From Pelagicoccus sp. SDUM812002 (GTDB lineage Bacteria > Verrucomicrobiota > Verrucomicrobiia > Opitutales > Opitutaceae): 64,000 bases of DNA. The stretch spans positions 310,001-374,000 of the forward strand of contig NZ_JARXHX010000003.1 of assembly GCF_031127835.1 (NCBI RefSeq). The letters run 5' to 3'. Shown piece after piece: positions 47,551-56,870 of this stretch (position 1 is its first letter; every line of letters starts with the position of its first letter). A program made the position numbers and the translations under genes. The notes below the pieces were generated by a model. That model ran no database searches, was not told where the DNA came from, and worked only from the letters and a program-made list of their open reading frames with translations.

Positions 47551-48239
47551 GCGAAACAATCATCCAGATAACAGGCGTTAAGAAGATCTATGACCTCGGC
47601 AAAGCCAAGGTCCACGCTCTGGACGGAGTCGATCTTAAGATCTACGAAAACGACTACGTCGCGATCATGGGCCCCTCCGGTAGCGGAAAGTCTACGCTCA
47701 TGAACATGCTCGGCTGTCTCGACACACCCTCTCAAGGCCAGTACTATTTCGGTGGTGAAGATGTAGCAAAGATGGACGACGACTCACTCGCGGATATTCG
47801 TAACCGGCGTATCGGTTTCGTTTTCCAATCCTTCAATCTGCTTCCCCGCGCAACCATCCTTCGCAACGTCGAGCTACCTCTAGTCTACGCCGGGATCCCG
47901 AAGAAAGAGCGAGCAGAGCGAGCACAGCACGCCCTCTCCCAAGTCGGACTCGGCAACCGTGTCGAACACCGACCCAACGAGCTCTCCGGCGGTCAACGTC
48001 AACGCGTCGCCATTGCCCGCGCCCTGGTTACGGAACCCTCAATTATCCTCGCAGACGAACCCACTGGTAATCTCGATTCTAAGACCGGCGAAGAGATTAT
48101 GGAACTATTCGAAGGACTGTATTCAAAGGGCAATACTATCATCCTCGTAACCCACGAAGAGGAAATAGCGCAGCACGCTCGCCGTCTTGTTCGCCTGCGT
48201 GACGGCGTAGTCGAAAGCGATGCTGCCATCCCAAGATAG
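47547..48239 (+). CDS. MacB/LolD-type ABC transporter ATPase
   Basis: This 230-residue ATPase starts with GTG in the GTGA overlap with the adaptor stop codon. It has Walker [10 protein letters not shown] (about 38-46), Q-loop [12 protein letters not shown], signature [15 protein letters not shown], Walker [13 protein letters not shown] and H-loop VTHEEEIA. The sequence belongs to the LolD/MacB group, whose members power transport or mechanotransmission with MacB-type permeases. In this operon the ATPase and two permeases are separate proteins, unlike the fused MacB. Confidence 0.94.
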   Translation: MSETIIQITGVKKIYDLGKAKVHALDGVDLKIYENDYVAIMGPSGSGKSTLMNMLGCLDTPSQGQYYFGGEDVAKMDDDSLADIRNRRIGFVFQSFNLLPRATILRNVELPLVYAGIPKKERAERAQHALSQVGLGNRVEHRPNELSGGQRQRVAIARALVTEPSIILADEPTGNLDSKTGEEIMELFEGLYSKGNTIILVTHEEEIAQHARRLVRLRDGVVESDAAIPR

Positions 48240-48263
48240 CGGGCGACTTCCGAGAATCCACGC

Positions 48264-49547
48264 ATGAAACGTTCACGCACCAGACGCATGGTCAATGACC
48301 TCGAAGAGTCTGCACGCATTGCCAGCGAGCAGCTCTCCGAGCACAAGATGCGTTCGCTCCTTACTGCATTGGGTGTAATCATCGGCGTATGGGCTGTCAT
48401 CCTAATCGGCGTCGGTATGAATGGCCTGGATACAGGTTTCAAAAACAGCCTAAGTATGCTTGGCGACGATCATTATTACATCGAAAAGTTCCCTTGGAAG
48501 GACATTGGCGACGACTGGCGAACTTATGTCCGACGCCCGAACTTCGAGTCCCGCTACGCCGAGGAAATGAACGAGATCATCGATAACACGCCGAATTCCG
48601 GACTCCTGCTCGCCGTACCCACCGTCGGATTCAGGCGTAGTATCTCTCACGAGGACCGATCCGCCAGCAATATACAGTTCACGGCAACGACAGCTGATTT
48701 TGGATACGTCAACACCGCAGACCTCGAGGAAGGTCGCTTTTTCACTCCAACTGAGGAGACTAGCGGACAAAACGTGGTCATCCTTGGATCAGGCGTAGTC
48801 AAAGCGCTCTTCCCGGACGAGGACGGCAGTATTCTCGCAAAGCGTGTCAAAATTGCCAACATCCAGTTCAGCGTGATTGGTGTCCTCGAAGAGCAAGGAT
48901 CCTTCCTCGGCTTACAAAGCTTCGATAACCAAGCAATCATACCCCTACCCACCGCCCGCAAGTTCTTTGTAGGCGGGCGCCGGTGGAATGGCACGTCTAT
49001 CCGTGTTGTAAAACAGCCTGAAACGGACCGCGAGTTAGCGAGAGACGAAATCATCGGTGCTATGCGCCGGATTCGCGGACTGTTGCCGGGCGAGGAAAAC
49101 GATTTCGAGGTAAACGCCTCCGACGCCGTGGAGGATACGGTAGGACCCGTGAAAGCAGGCATCGCAGTGGCGGGATTCGTGATCACCGGACTTGCCCTGT
49201 TCGTGGGAGCCATCGGTATCATGAACATCACCTTCGTGAGCGTTAAGGAACGGACCAAGGAGATCGGTACCCGCCGCGCCATTGGAGCTAGGCGTAGCTC
49301 CATCCTCACCCAATTTCTGATGGAAGCAGTTTCGATCTGCCTTCTCGGAGGGTTGGTCGGATTGCTGCTCGCCTTCGTTTCCAAAGCAGTGCTCGACCAC
49401 TTTTTCCCAAATTTCCCTGCAAGCTTTTCTATCGAGCTGATGATTCTCGCCGTTTCCCTTTCCGTAACCACAGGCATCCTTTCCGGCTTCGTACCGGCGC
49501 TCATGGCATCTCGCCTCGAACCAGCGAATGCTCTCCGCCATGAGTAA
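48264..49547 (+). CDS. MacB-type ABC permease, first copy
   Basis: This 427-residue membrane protein has TM1 at about 30-55 (LLTALGVIIGVWAVILIGVGM), then a large MacB_PCD periplasmic domain (about 60-290) and three C-terminal helices (about 300-420) forming the FtsX domain. The coupling segment is VKERTKEIGTRRAIGARRSSILTQFLMEAVSI. It is preceded by a basic cytoplasmic stretch (KRSRTRRMVNDLEESARIASEQL). It overlaps the second permease by 8 bases, suggesting a heterodimeric transporter. Confidence 0.9.
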   Translation: MKRSRTRRMVNDLEESARIASEQLSEHKMRSLLTALGVIIGVWAVILIGVGMNGLDTGFKNSLSMLGDDHYYIEKFPWKDIGDDWRTYVRRPNFESRYAEEMNEIIDNTPNSGLLLAVPTVGFRRSISHEDRSASNIQFTATTADFGYVNTADLEEGRFFTPTEETSGQNVVILGSGVVKALFPDEDGSILAKRVKIANIQFSVIGVLEEQGSFLGLQSFDNQAIIPLPTARKFFVGGRRWNGTSIRVVKQPETDRELARDEIIGAMRRIRGLLPGEENDFEVNASDAVEDTVGPVKAGIAVAGFVITGLALFVGAIGIMNITFVSVKERTKEIGTRRAIGARRSSILTQFLMEAVSICLLGGLVGLLLAFVSKAVLDHFFPNFPASFSIELMILAVSLSVTTGILSGFVPALMASRLEPANALRHE

Positions 49548-50799
49548 GCCAAAGAACAAACGCGGAATGCTCCTTTCTGATTTGTTGGAGCAAGCCTTCG
49601 CTTCGCTCGGCGCAAACAAGCTTCGTTCCTCGCTGACGATTCTTGGCGTCTCTATCGGAGTCTTCTCCGTGGTTGGCGTCATGACCGCACTATCAGCGGT
49701 GCGGCACAGCATCGACACTAGCCTCAATGTATTCGGAGCCAACGTTCTACAGGTTACCAAAGACCCCGCTATCCAGCTTGGCCCAGGAGGACGCCAGCGG
49801 ATCCGCGGTAGAGAACCGATCTCGCCTCGCCAAGCGGAGAACTTCAAGCAAGAGATGGATGCTCTCGGAATTCCAACTACATTATCTGCCAGCGATGGAA
49901 ATGAACGGGCAACCTACGGAGAGTACAAGACCCAACCGCGTATCAACATCATCGGTACAAACGAGAACTATCTTCTCACCAACAAGTACGAGCTGGATTT
50001 CGGCCGCAACCTGACCCCCGCCGATATAGAGTTCAATCGGCCCGTCGTAGTCATCGGTCGAGAAATCCTCGACGAGCTATTCCTGCACGAGGATCCGATC
50101 GAGAAACAGATAAACATGGACGGCGAAAAGTACATCGTGGTCGGAGTACTGGAGGAACGCGGTGAAATCTTCGGAAGGTCTATGGATGGAGTTGCTCTCA
50201 TCCCACACTCAAAATTCGTGCAGAACAATTGGCACAGGCGTCGTAGTATGGAAATCGCCATCCAAGCGGATTCTGTCGATAAGATCGAAGACGTGGAAGA
50301 CATGGTCATCGGCAATATGCGCATGGCCCGAGGGCTTCAGCCGGAACAAGAAAACGATTTTGAGATCACCTCCAATGAAGCCTTGCAAGCGGCATTCGCT
50401 GAAATCGCGATCGTCGTCGGAATAGGCGGCCTCATGATCAGCGGGATCGCCCTCGTCTGCGCTGGTATTGGCATTATGAATATCATGCTCGTTTCCGTAA
50501 CCGAGCGAACTCGCGAGATAGGCGTGCGCAAATCCTTGGGAGCCCGCAAAAAGAGCATTCTTGCCCAGTTTTTGCTGGAGGCCGTTTTCCTATCCGAAGT
50601 GGGTGCTGCCATCGGCATCTCAGTCGGAATCCTCGTTGGCAACATCATCGCTACCCAGTTTAATGCCACTATGATTATTCCCTGGTTTTGGATCGGAGCT
50701 GCAGTCGGCATTTGCTCGCTCATAGGAATCGGCTTCGGCTTCGTGCCTGCACTACGCGCTGCCAACCTACATCCCGTTGAGTCGCTAAGGCACGAGTGA
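49540..50799 (+). CDS. MacB-type ABC permease, second copy
   Basis: This 419-residue permease has the same layout as the preceding one: TM1 (about 28-50, LTILGVSIGVFSVVGVMTAL), a MacB_PCD domain, and an FtsX domain with VTERTREIGVRKSLGARKKSILAQFLLEAVFLSE. ATG 49540 is preferred, since the four codons before it are inside the upstream gene end. The two copies differ throughout and are not a recent duplication. Together with the TolC-like protein, adaptor and ATPase they make a complete type I tripartite exporter; the cargo is unknown (antibiotic, lipid or peptide). Confidence 0.9.
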   Translation: MSKPKNKRGMLLSDLLEQAFASLGANKLRSSLTILGVSIGVFSVVGVMTALSAVRHSIDTSLNVFGANVLQVTKDPAIQLGPGGRQRIRGREPISPRQAENFKQEMDALGIPTTLSASDGNERATYGEYKTQPRINIIGTNENYLLTNKYELDFGRNLTPADIEFNRPVVVIGREILDELFLHEDPIEKQINMDGEKYIVVGVLEERGEIFGRSMDGVALIPHSKFVQNNWHRRRSMEIAIQADSVDKIEDVEDMVIGNMRMARGLQPEQENDFEITSNEALQAAFAEIAIVVGIGGLMISGIALVCAGIGIMNIMLVSVTERTREIGVRKSLGARKKSILAQFLLEAVFLSEVGAAIGISVGILVGNIIATQFNATMIIPWFWIGAAVGICSLIGIGFGFVPALRAANLHPVESLRHE

Positions 50800-50813
50800 C
50801 GTGCGGCCGCGCC

Positions 50814-51569
50814 TTAAAACCCAAATTCTTCCTGGCACTCCTCGCTGGGCTCCTCGAGAAGCTTTCTCAAGAACAGCGGCCGGTGGATATTTGTCGGTCC
50901 ATTGTCCAATATAGCCGTGCGGTGAAGCACCGTAGCATATCCTTTCGAGGATGCTAAGTCGTAGTGAGGATACTCGCAATCGAGAGCCATCATGATTCGA
51001 TCGCGCGTCACCTTAGCAATGATCGAGGCCATAGCGATGCAGAGGGCAGTGGAGTCGCCCTTGACCACCGCTTGATGCGGATATCCGAGGTGTTTCATCG
51101 GCTTGCCGTCGACCAGTATTTTCCAGTCGAACAAAGTTTCGGGACGGCCTTCGGTGCCGGCAAGCTGGTCGAACAAAGGGTCTGGTTCGTGCGGAGAAAT
51201 CGTAGCTGCTCCCAGAGTTTCCTCAACTGCTCGCTTCATGGCGATCTGCGTTGCTCCTAAGATATTGTGGTCCTCGATCTCACTCACACTACCGCGACCC
51301 ACACCAATAAAGAGACGCCCTTCCCGCTCTAGCCAGCGTAGTTTGGCGTACAGGTCTTCGCGCTGTTCCAAGGTCAACAGCTTGGAGTCGTTTATGCTGG
51401 AAGCGTTTCGCTTACACCATTCGCTGTCATAAAAATCCTTCCGAGCAGCAACCGCCGCCGCAACCACTGGCCCCGCGAGAGCGCCTCTTCCGGCTTCGTC
51501 CACCCCGATCAATCCTACCCGCTTCTTCAGGTACTTTCGATCGTAGGCCCGCAGGCGATGCGACTTCAT
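50814..51569 (-). CDS. rnhB: Ribonuclease HII
   Basis: The 251-residue enzyme cleaves RNA in RNA-DNA hybrids, including single ribonucleotides in DNA. D24 and E25 in GVDEAGRGALAGPVVAA are the first two catalytic residues. The third aspartate lies in MKRAVEE-preceded segment as VDGKPM, and the fourth in TRDRIMMALDCEYPHYDLASSKGY. A moderately long C-terminus (RPLFLRKLLEEPSEECQEEFGF) follows. It is 52 bases downstream of rnhC on the same strand. Confidence 0.93.
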   Translation of the reverse strand: MKSHRLRAYDRKYLKKRVGLIGVDEAGRGALAGPVVAAAVAARKDFYDSEWCKRNASSINDSKLLTLEQREDLYAKLRWLEREGRLFIGVGRGSVSEIEDHNILGATQIAMKRAVEETLGAATISPHEPDPLFDQLAGTEGRPETLFDWKILVDGKPMKHLGYPHQAVVKGDSTALCIAMASIIAKVTRDRIMMALDCEYPHYDLASSKGYATVLHRTAILDNGPTNIHRPLFLRKLLEEPSEECQEEFGF

Positions 51570-51621
51570 CCACGCACCTCCCGGCGAATCACAACGGAGC
51601 TAGACTGTAACCAATCTACCA

Positions 51622-52626
51622 CTACCGCTTAAATACTGTCTCCTTCGGTTTCTTCAACGGCAAGCGATCTAGCATACCCGCAGCTTCCACTACTTGGTAG
51701 GACGTCTTGAAATGCAGCTTGGCAAACTCGCCCAAACGCTCCGGTCCAAACTTGTGTAAGATTTCCGTCGCTTGTTCCTTCACCTTGGCACTCGCACCCT
51801 TGGATAAGGTATCCCCAAACTTCTTAGACAAGCTGTCCATGTAGCGAACGTATTCCGCGCGAGCGACCACTGAAGCGGCGGCGACCACGGGATCGGCTTC
51901 CGCCTTCGTCTGCATTCGCAAGTCGAACTTTGGATCTTTGAAGTATCGCCCAACAAGGTCTTGTTTGCTGAATTGGTCGAGCATGCCCCAAGGCACCCGC
52001 TTCTTGGCGAGAGCAGCTTTTAGAGAGATCGCATGCTGCCAGGCCAATAGAAGGTTCAAGTTAGCCCGCGGCTTACTCATCAACTGGTTGTACTTCGGCA
52101 TCCCACAAAAACAGGTTTCCACCGAAACCCCTTTCGTGCCGCGAATTATCTTATCCAGTTTCATGATACGAGCATCGGTAATCGTCTTCGAATCGCGGAT
52201 ACCATCTTTAACCCATCGGTCGATATGCACTTTGTCCGCGATCACGCAGGCAGTCACGACCGGTCCGAACAAGTCGCCCTTGCCGCTTTCGTCCATGCCC
52301 GCATGCGACTCGAACCATTCCGGATGGTAAACCTCGTCGTAGCCGAACTTGGCTTCACCGAGCACCTCCGGCTCCAAGGTGTTGATGATAAACTCCTCAG
52401 TGTCCTTGCCCTGCACCACGAGCTTGCCGCTCTTGTAGCCGACTACGTTGACCTTGTTTCCCTTGAACCCGAATTGGGCGTACTCCACCTCGTATGGCTC
52501 CCACATCTTCATCTCGAGAATGTGCTGGAGCTTGTCCAACTGCTCTGGAGAGAGCTTATGGGTGTACATCGTCTTCTTCTTGGGCTCGTCGGGGTCGACG
52601 ACAGGTTTCTTTTTTCCTCTGGCCAT
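51622..52626 (-). CDS. rnhC: Ribonuclease HIII
   Basis: This 334-residue RNase H is the HIII form, recognised by an N-terminal TBP-like substrate-binding domain (about 20-105, with KMWEPYEVEYAQFGFKGNKVNVVGYKSGKLVVQGKDTEEF in short pieces). The catalytic domain follows with GMDESGKGDLFGPVVTACV, where the second acidic residue belongs to DE as in other RNase HIII proteins. ATG 52626 is used; six codons before it are also open. RNase HIII is best known in Firmicutes and Chlamydiae; here it sits directly upstream of RNase HII. Confidence 0.92.
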   Translation of the reverse strand: MARGKKKPVVDPDEPKKKTMYTHKLSPEQLDKLQHILEMKMWEPYEVEYAQFGFKGNKVNVVGYKSGKLVVQGKDTEEFIINTLEPEVLGEAKFGYDEVYHPEWFESHAGMDESGKGDLFGPVVTACVIADKVHIDRWVKDGIRDSKTITDARIMKLDKIIRGTKGVSVETCFCGMPKYNQLMSKPRANLNLLLAWQHAISLKAALAKKRVPWGMLDQFSKQDLVGRYFKDPKFDLRMQTKAEADPVVAAASVVARAEYVRYMDSLSKKFGDTLSKGASAKVKEQATEILHKFGPERLGEFAKLHFKTSYQVVEAAGMLDRLPLKKPKETVFKR

Positions 52627-52753
52627 CAATAATTTACTTCGCAACAGCTAGGCAGAGCATTCGAGCTTTGAAAATCAAAAAAAACTGCTGCTCGAAGCGC
52701 GAAATCGGGAATAGCCCCCGTACGTATTCACAGCGATGATAAACTCACCGACA

Positions 52754-53314
52754 ATGAAGATTCTCAGTAGGATCGCATTTCTGTTGGTCTGGCTTTTCGC
52801 CGCCCCTCTCGCTTCCGCCAAAACGCCACCAGAGGGAGTTGTCCCCGTCGACAATTTTAACTTAGAGCGCTATCTCGGGCTCTGGTATGAAGTGGCCCGT
52901 ACCGATAACCGCTTCGAACGTGGCCTCGACAGCGTGACTGCCGAATACACGCTCAAGGAAGACGGAAGCATTACCGTCTTTAATCGAGGATGGGACGAGA
53001 AAAAGCAAAAATGGGATGAGGTGAACGGCCGCGGCTACAAGATTGGCGATCCCGACAAGGGTACGATGAAAGTCACATTCTTTTGGCCGTTCTACGCCGG
53101 TTACCACGTTTTCGAACTCGACCACGAAGGCTACCAGTACGCCCTCGTTAGCGGGGACAACCACAGCTACATGTGGATTCTCGCACGCACGCCCCAACTC
53201 CCTCAGGGTACCCTAGACATGTTACTGAAGGAGGCCGAGGAAGCGGGGTTCGACACTGACGAGCTCGTCTGGCTCGACCACCAAACCGTGCATCCTTCCT
53301 TGCTAAGCGAGTAA
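52754..53314 (+). CDS. Bacterial lipocalin (Blc-like)
   Basis: This is a 186-residue exported protein. The signal peptide (LVWLFAAPLASA, cut near residue 22) has no lipobox cysteine, so it is likely free in the periplasm rather than a lipoprotein like E. coli Blc. The lipocalin motif is LERYLGLWYEVARTDNRFERGL (split: YLGLWYEVAR and FERGL), then ITVFNRGWDE, YALVSGDNHSYMWILARTP and a C-terminal helix. Such proteins bind fatty acids or lysophospholipids. ATG 52754 starts the signal; ATG 52736 would add six residues. Confidence 0.92.
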   Translation: MKILSRIAFLLVWLFAAPLASAKTPPEGVVPVDNFNLERYLGLWYEVARTDNRFERGLDSVTAEYTLKEDGSITVFNRGWDEKKQKWDEVNGRGYKIGDPDKGTMKVTFFWPFYAGYHVFELDHEGYQYALVSGDNHSYMWILARTPQLPQGTLDMLLKEAEEAGFDTDELVWLDHQTVHPSLLSE

Positions 53315-53387
53315 TATATCCAGATCGATTCGTCGATCGCTGAAAAAGCTAGCCGTGCCCTCGCCGTAGTCGCACTGTTCGTCCCCG

Positions 53388-54428
53388 ATGCCTTCCCAAA
53401 ATACTCTGACTGACGAAGCCGAGGCCTTTCGCGCTGCCTTGATCTCTTGGTACGACGCCAACGCCCGCGAGCTGCCGTGGCGTAGCGAACCGTCCACCTA
53501 CAAGACGGTGGTATCCGAATTCATGCTACAGCAGACGCAGGTAAAAACGGTTCTGCCCTACTTTGCCGCCTGGCTGAGTTCCTATCCCGATTTCAAAAGC
53601 CTAGCCGCCGCCTCCGAAGATCAAGTCCTCAAAAGCTGGGAGGGTCTCGGCTATTATTCCCGAGCGCGCAACCTCCACAAATTGGCCAAGGATGTCGCTG
53701 CAATCCCCGATGGCGAACTCCCCACCGACGCCAAGAGTTGGCTCGCCTTTCCGGGAGTCGGACCCTACGCCGCGGCCGCCATCTGCAGCATTTCATTTTC
53801 CGATCCTTCCGCTGTCGTCGACGGAAATGTCGTGCGCATCCTTTCGCGACTCACGGCCGACGAGACCAACTACAAAAACTCCACCGACGCGGCCAAATCC
53901 TACCGGCAGCTCGTCCAGGATTTGCTCAATATTGATCGTCCTGGCGACCACAACCAAGCCATGATGGAGCTCGGTGCCACAGTCTGCCACAAGCAATCTC
54001 CCAATTGCCTGCTTTGTCCAGTGCGACCGTTTTGCCAAGGCCACGCCTCAGGCGTCGCCGAAAGCTTACCTCGCCTAGCCAAAACTAAGTTTGAGGAAGT
54101 CACCCTCAACCGGGCTTGGATCCGCAGCGCCAAAGGCGTTCTGCTTCACAAAATCCCTGCAGCCGCCAAACGTATGAAGGGCTTGCACGAGCTACCCGAT
54201 CTCGCCCAGCTAGCAATCCCCGCCCCCCAGAGCAAACCTCAGCTCGTACGTAAACGCGGCATCACCAAATACCGTATCACCGAGCGCATCCACGCTATCC
54301 CAGCGAACAAGCTCCCGGCGGAGCTTCCCGCCGACCACGTTTGGGTAGCTGCCGAGGCCATCCCTGATCTCCCATTCTCCGGACCTCATCGCCGTTGGAT
54401 AACCGAGCTATTGGAAACAATTGAATAA
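53388..54428 (+). CDS. mutY: A/G-specific adenine glycosylase MutY
   Basis: This 346-residue DNA repair enzyme removes adenine paired with 8-oxoguanine. The catalytic glutamate is in SEFMLQQTQVKTV; the helix-hairpin-helix is LAFPGVGPYAAAAI, with the aspartate in VVDGNVVRI. The 4Fe-4S loop is CHKQSPNCLLCPVRPFC (C-x6-C-x2-C-x5-C). The C-terminal NUDIX-like domain (about 235-346) recognises 8-oxoguanine. It starts at ATG 53388, 73 bases after the lipocalin gene. Confidence 0.94.
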   Translation: MPSQNTLTDEAEAFRAALISWYDANARELPWRSEPSTYKTVVSEFMLQQTQVKTVLPYFAAWLSSYPDFKSLAAASEDQVLKSWEGLGYYSRARNLHKLAKDVAAIPDGELPTDAKSWLAFPGVGPYAAAAICSISFSDPSAVVDGNVVRILSRLTADETNYKNSTDAAKSYRQLVQDLLNIDRPGDHNQAMMELGATVCHKQSPNCLLCPVRPFCQGHASGVAESLPRLAKTKFEEVTLNRAWIRSAKGVLLHKIPAAAKRMKGLHELPDLAQLAIPAPQSKPQLVRKRGITKYRITERIHAIPANKLPAELPADHVWVAAEAIPDLPFSGPHRRWITELLETIE

Positions 54429-54793
54429 GCCTGCTTCCAACTCTTAAAAATGCGACAAGCCGGCGTCTCTTTCGAGGGCACCGGCTTGCTGAATCGACTC
54501 TCTGGAATCACCTTATTGCGTGTATCGGTAATCCGTTTTTAACTGCGTTAACTCCTTGAGTCTGATCCCTTCCATAAATCGGATTTACCACGAAAATGCT
54601 GAAGCCTTTTTCGGCTCTTTGTAAACCTAGGGGCATGGTATAAGCTACGCACGCCGTTTGCAGCGCCACGGCTTAAGGCTGGTTCTCAAGTGGGTTACAT
54701 TAGGGAAAATTGATTGAATAGCTCCCTGAGCAAGCTTGTGATTCTCGGAGCCCAGTGCTTATTTGCCGCACACCAACAAAACCATCACCTATT
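54429..54793. other. Intergenic region mutY-malQ
   Basis: No gene is supported. An imperfect hairpin at about 54456-54489 (AAGCCGG / CCGGCTT flanks) has no T run and may be a weak terminator of mutY. The rest is AT-rich (54510-54720) and is the likely promoter region of malQ; no clear -35/-10 pair was recognised. The region around 54640-54690 has short GCC/GGC repeats without clear meaning. Confidence 0.4.
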
Positions 54794-56344
54794 GTGAAAG
54801 ATCCCCTTTTTAACTGGCTCGACCACCGCGCAGCTGGAGTTCTCCTCCACCCGACCTCGCTTCCCGGCGAATACGGCATCGGTACCCTCAATGACCATTG
54901 CTACCGCTTCCTCGATTTCCTCGCGGAAGGTGGTTTCAAGTACTGGCAAATCTGTCCGCTCGGCCCCACCGGCTTCGGCGACTCACCGTACCAGTCCTTC
55001 TCCTCTTTCGCTGGAAATCCGTACCTGATTTCTCTCAACGCTCTGGAAGCCAAGCATCTCATCGAGCATGACATCCTCGAAGAACTGAAATCGCTTCCCA
55101 ACGGGTTCGTGGACTTCGGCGGACTCTACAATGCTAAATGGCCTGTTTTGGACGCGGTCTATGAAACCTTCGTGCAAGGCAAAAAGAAGATCCGTCCCTA
55201 CGGAGCCTTCTCCGCCTTCAAGAAGAAACACGCCGACTGGCTCGAGCCTTACGCCTACTTCCAGGCACTCAAAGCACACTTCAACGGCAAACCTTGGTAC
55301 GAGTGGCCCGAAGACGTCCGCTCTTTTTCCGACGCCCAAACCTACCCGCTGCGCGAGGAGCTTAGCCGACAAATTGACGCGGAAATGTTCTATCAGTACC
55401 TCTTCGAAGGTCAGTGGCAGGGTGTTCGCGACTACGCCAACGAACGCGGCATCCAAGTTATCGGCGACATCCCTATCTTCGTCGCCCTCGACAGCGCCGA
55501 CGTCTGGCAAAACCCAGAGTACTTCCAGCTCGATCCTAAGACATTCCTACCAATCGCGGTGGCAGGCTGCCCTCCCGACTACTTCTCCGCTGACGGTCAG
55601 CTCTGGGGAAACCCACTCTACGATTGGGACGCTCTCGCCGAGGATGACAACTCCTGGTGGATCAAGCGCCTCAGGCGCTGCTTCGAACTCTACGACGTCG
55701 TGCGCATCGACCACTTTCGCGGCTTCGACTCCTATTGGAGCATTCCTTACGGATCGGAGACGGCTCGCACAGGCGAATGGAAGAAAGGCCCTGGAGTCGA
55801 TTTCTTCAAGTCCATCAAGAAGAAGATCAAGACCTGCAAGCTCATCGCCGAGGATCTTGGCGACCTAACCGACGACGTACGTATCCTCAGGCGAGATACC
55901 GGACTTCCCGGAATGGCGATCCTACAATTTGCCTTCGGCGGAGGCGGCGACAATTTTTACCTCCCCCACAATCTCCAGTCCAATTCAGTTCTGTATCCAG
56001 GAACGCACGACAATAACACATCGCTTGGCTGGTACGCAGAAGCATCTGACGAAGAGCGTGACCATATAAGACGCTACCTGCGCGTCGACGGTAGCGAGAT
56101 TGGTTGGGACCTCCTACGCACCGCCTACAAAAGTGTATCGAAACTTGTCATCGTCCCCATGCAGGACCTTATGAGCCTCGGCTCGGAAGCCCGTTTCAAT
56201 ACGCCCGGCGAAGCGATCGGCAATTGGACTTGGCGCTACCTGCCGCAACAGCTTCAAGCTCTACGCGGCGGAACTGCAGACTACTTAAAAGAACTTGCTG
56301 ATGACAGCTACCGCGACGGTTCAGACGCAGTAAACACGATCTAG
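54794..56344 (+). CDS. malQ: 4-alpha-glucanotransferase (amylomaltase, GH77)
   Basis: The 516-residue enzyme transfers maltodextrin segments and works with GlgP in glucan breakdown. GH77 blocks are all present: GVLLHPTSLPGEYGIG near the N-terminus, GDIPIFVALDSADVW, VRIDHFRGFDSYW with the nucleophile aspartate, LIAEDLGDLTDDV with the acid glutamate and YPGTHDNNTSLGW with the third aspartate. GTG 54794 gives the family-typical start VKDPLFNWLDHRAAG; the frame is open further upstream to 54755 but that part looks non-coding. It is monocistronic. Confidence 0.94.
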   Translation: MKDPLFNWLDHRAAGVLLHPTSLPGEYGIGTLNDHCYRFLDFLAEGGFKYWQICPLGPTGFGDSPYQSFSSFAGNPYLISLNALEAKHLIEHDILEELKSLPNGFVDFGGLYNAKWPVLDAVYETFVQGKKKIRPYGAFSAFKKKHADWLEPYAYFQALKAHFNGKPWYEWPEDVRSFSDAQTYPLREELSRQIDAEMFYQYLFEGQWQGVRDYANERGIQVIGDIPIFVALDSADVWQNPEYFQLDPKTFLPIAVAGCPPDYFSADGQLWGNPLYDWDALAEDDNSWWIKRLRRCFELYDVVRIDHFRGFDSYWSIPYGSETARTGEWKKGPGVDFFKSIKKKIKTCKLIAEDLGDLTDDVRILRRDTGLPGMAILQFAFGGGGDNFYLPHNLQSNSVLYPGTHDNNTSLGWYAEASDEERDHIRRYLRVDGSEIGWDLLRTAYKSVSKLVIVPMQDLMSLGSEARFNTPGEAIGNWTWRYLPQQLQALRGGTADYLKELADDSYRDGSDAVNTI

Positions 56345-56410
56345 TTGCGAGTAGCCTCTCGATGAAGCTCAGCCTGTAAGCGACGCCTACGGGTCGCTTA
56401 TTCCACTAAT

Positions 56411-56800
56411 TCAAATCGCGATTTGCCCTTTCATTAACCACGCGAGGGCTGCGCTCTCCGATGAAAACTGCCGCATGTACGATTTCTTCGAGTCGAAGAA
56501 CTCGCTGAAATAGTTCAAGTAGGCTGAGGGTACGGGCTGTAGATTATAAACCGCGCTTTTGATCGATCTGTACTCTTCCAAAGCATCTTCCCGCCAGTCT
56601 TTAATGAGAAGCATGTTTTCGCGGGTCAGTGGTATGTCAATTTCCTCTACATCCGTGGATGTGATTACGCGGAGGTTCCGATCGTAATTCTTATTAGCCT
56701 TCAACAATTCGAAATGCATACTCACGGCATCCATCCCCAATTTAGGTCCCCAAACCACCCGCAGCAAACTTCGGTTGGAGTAGTAAGTATGCAGTGCCAT
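56411..56800 (-). CDS. SpoIIAA/STAS-like small protein at the end of the lipid cluster
   Basis: This is a 129-residue protein of unknown function. The pattern of strands and helices (LRVVWGP, NLRVITSTDVEEIDIPLTRENMLLIKDW, SAVYNLQPVPSAYLNYFSEFF, YMRQFSSESAALAWL) matches the SpoIIAA-like fold and the protein at 16098-16508. In both, a strand starting NL is followed by an acidic-polar loop, a helix and a strand with a charged turn, then a C-terminal strand ending in AxxW. Neither has the STAS phosphorylatable serine clearly placed. It lies 70 bases after the oleB-like gene on the same strand. Confidence 0.7.
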   Translation of the reverse strand: MALHTYYSNRSLLRVVWGPKLGMDAVSMHFELLKANKNYDRNLRVITSTDVEEIDIPLTRENMLLIKDWREDALEEYRSIKSAVYNLQPVPSAYLNYFSEFFDSKKSYMRQFSSESAALAWLMKGQIAI

Positions 56801-56870
56801 CTTTAAACGAATACGAACAGCACCGTACCTAAAATCAGCTTAAACGCAACCTTTCCCAAACGCTTTGGAG

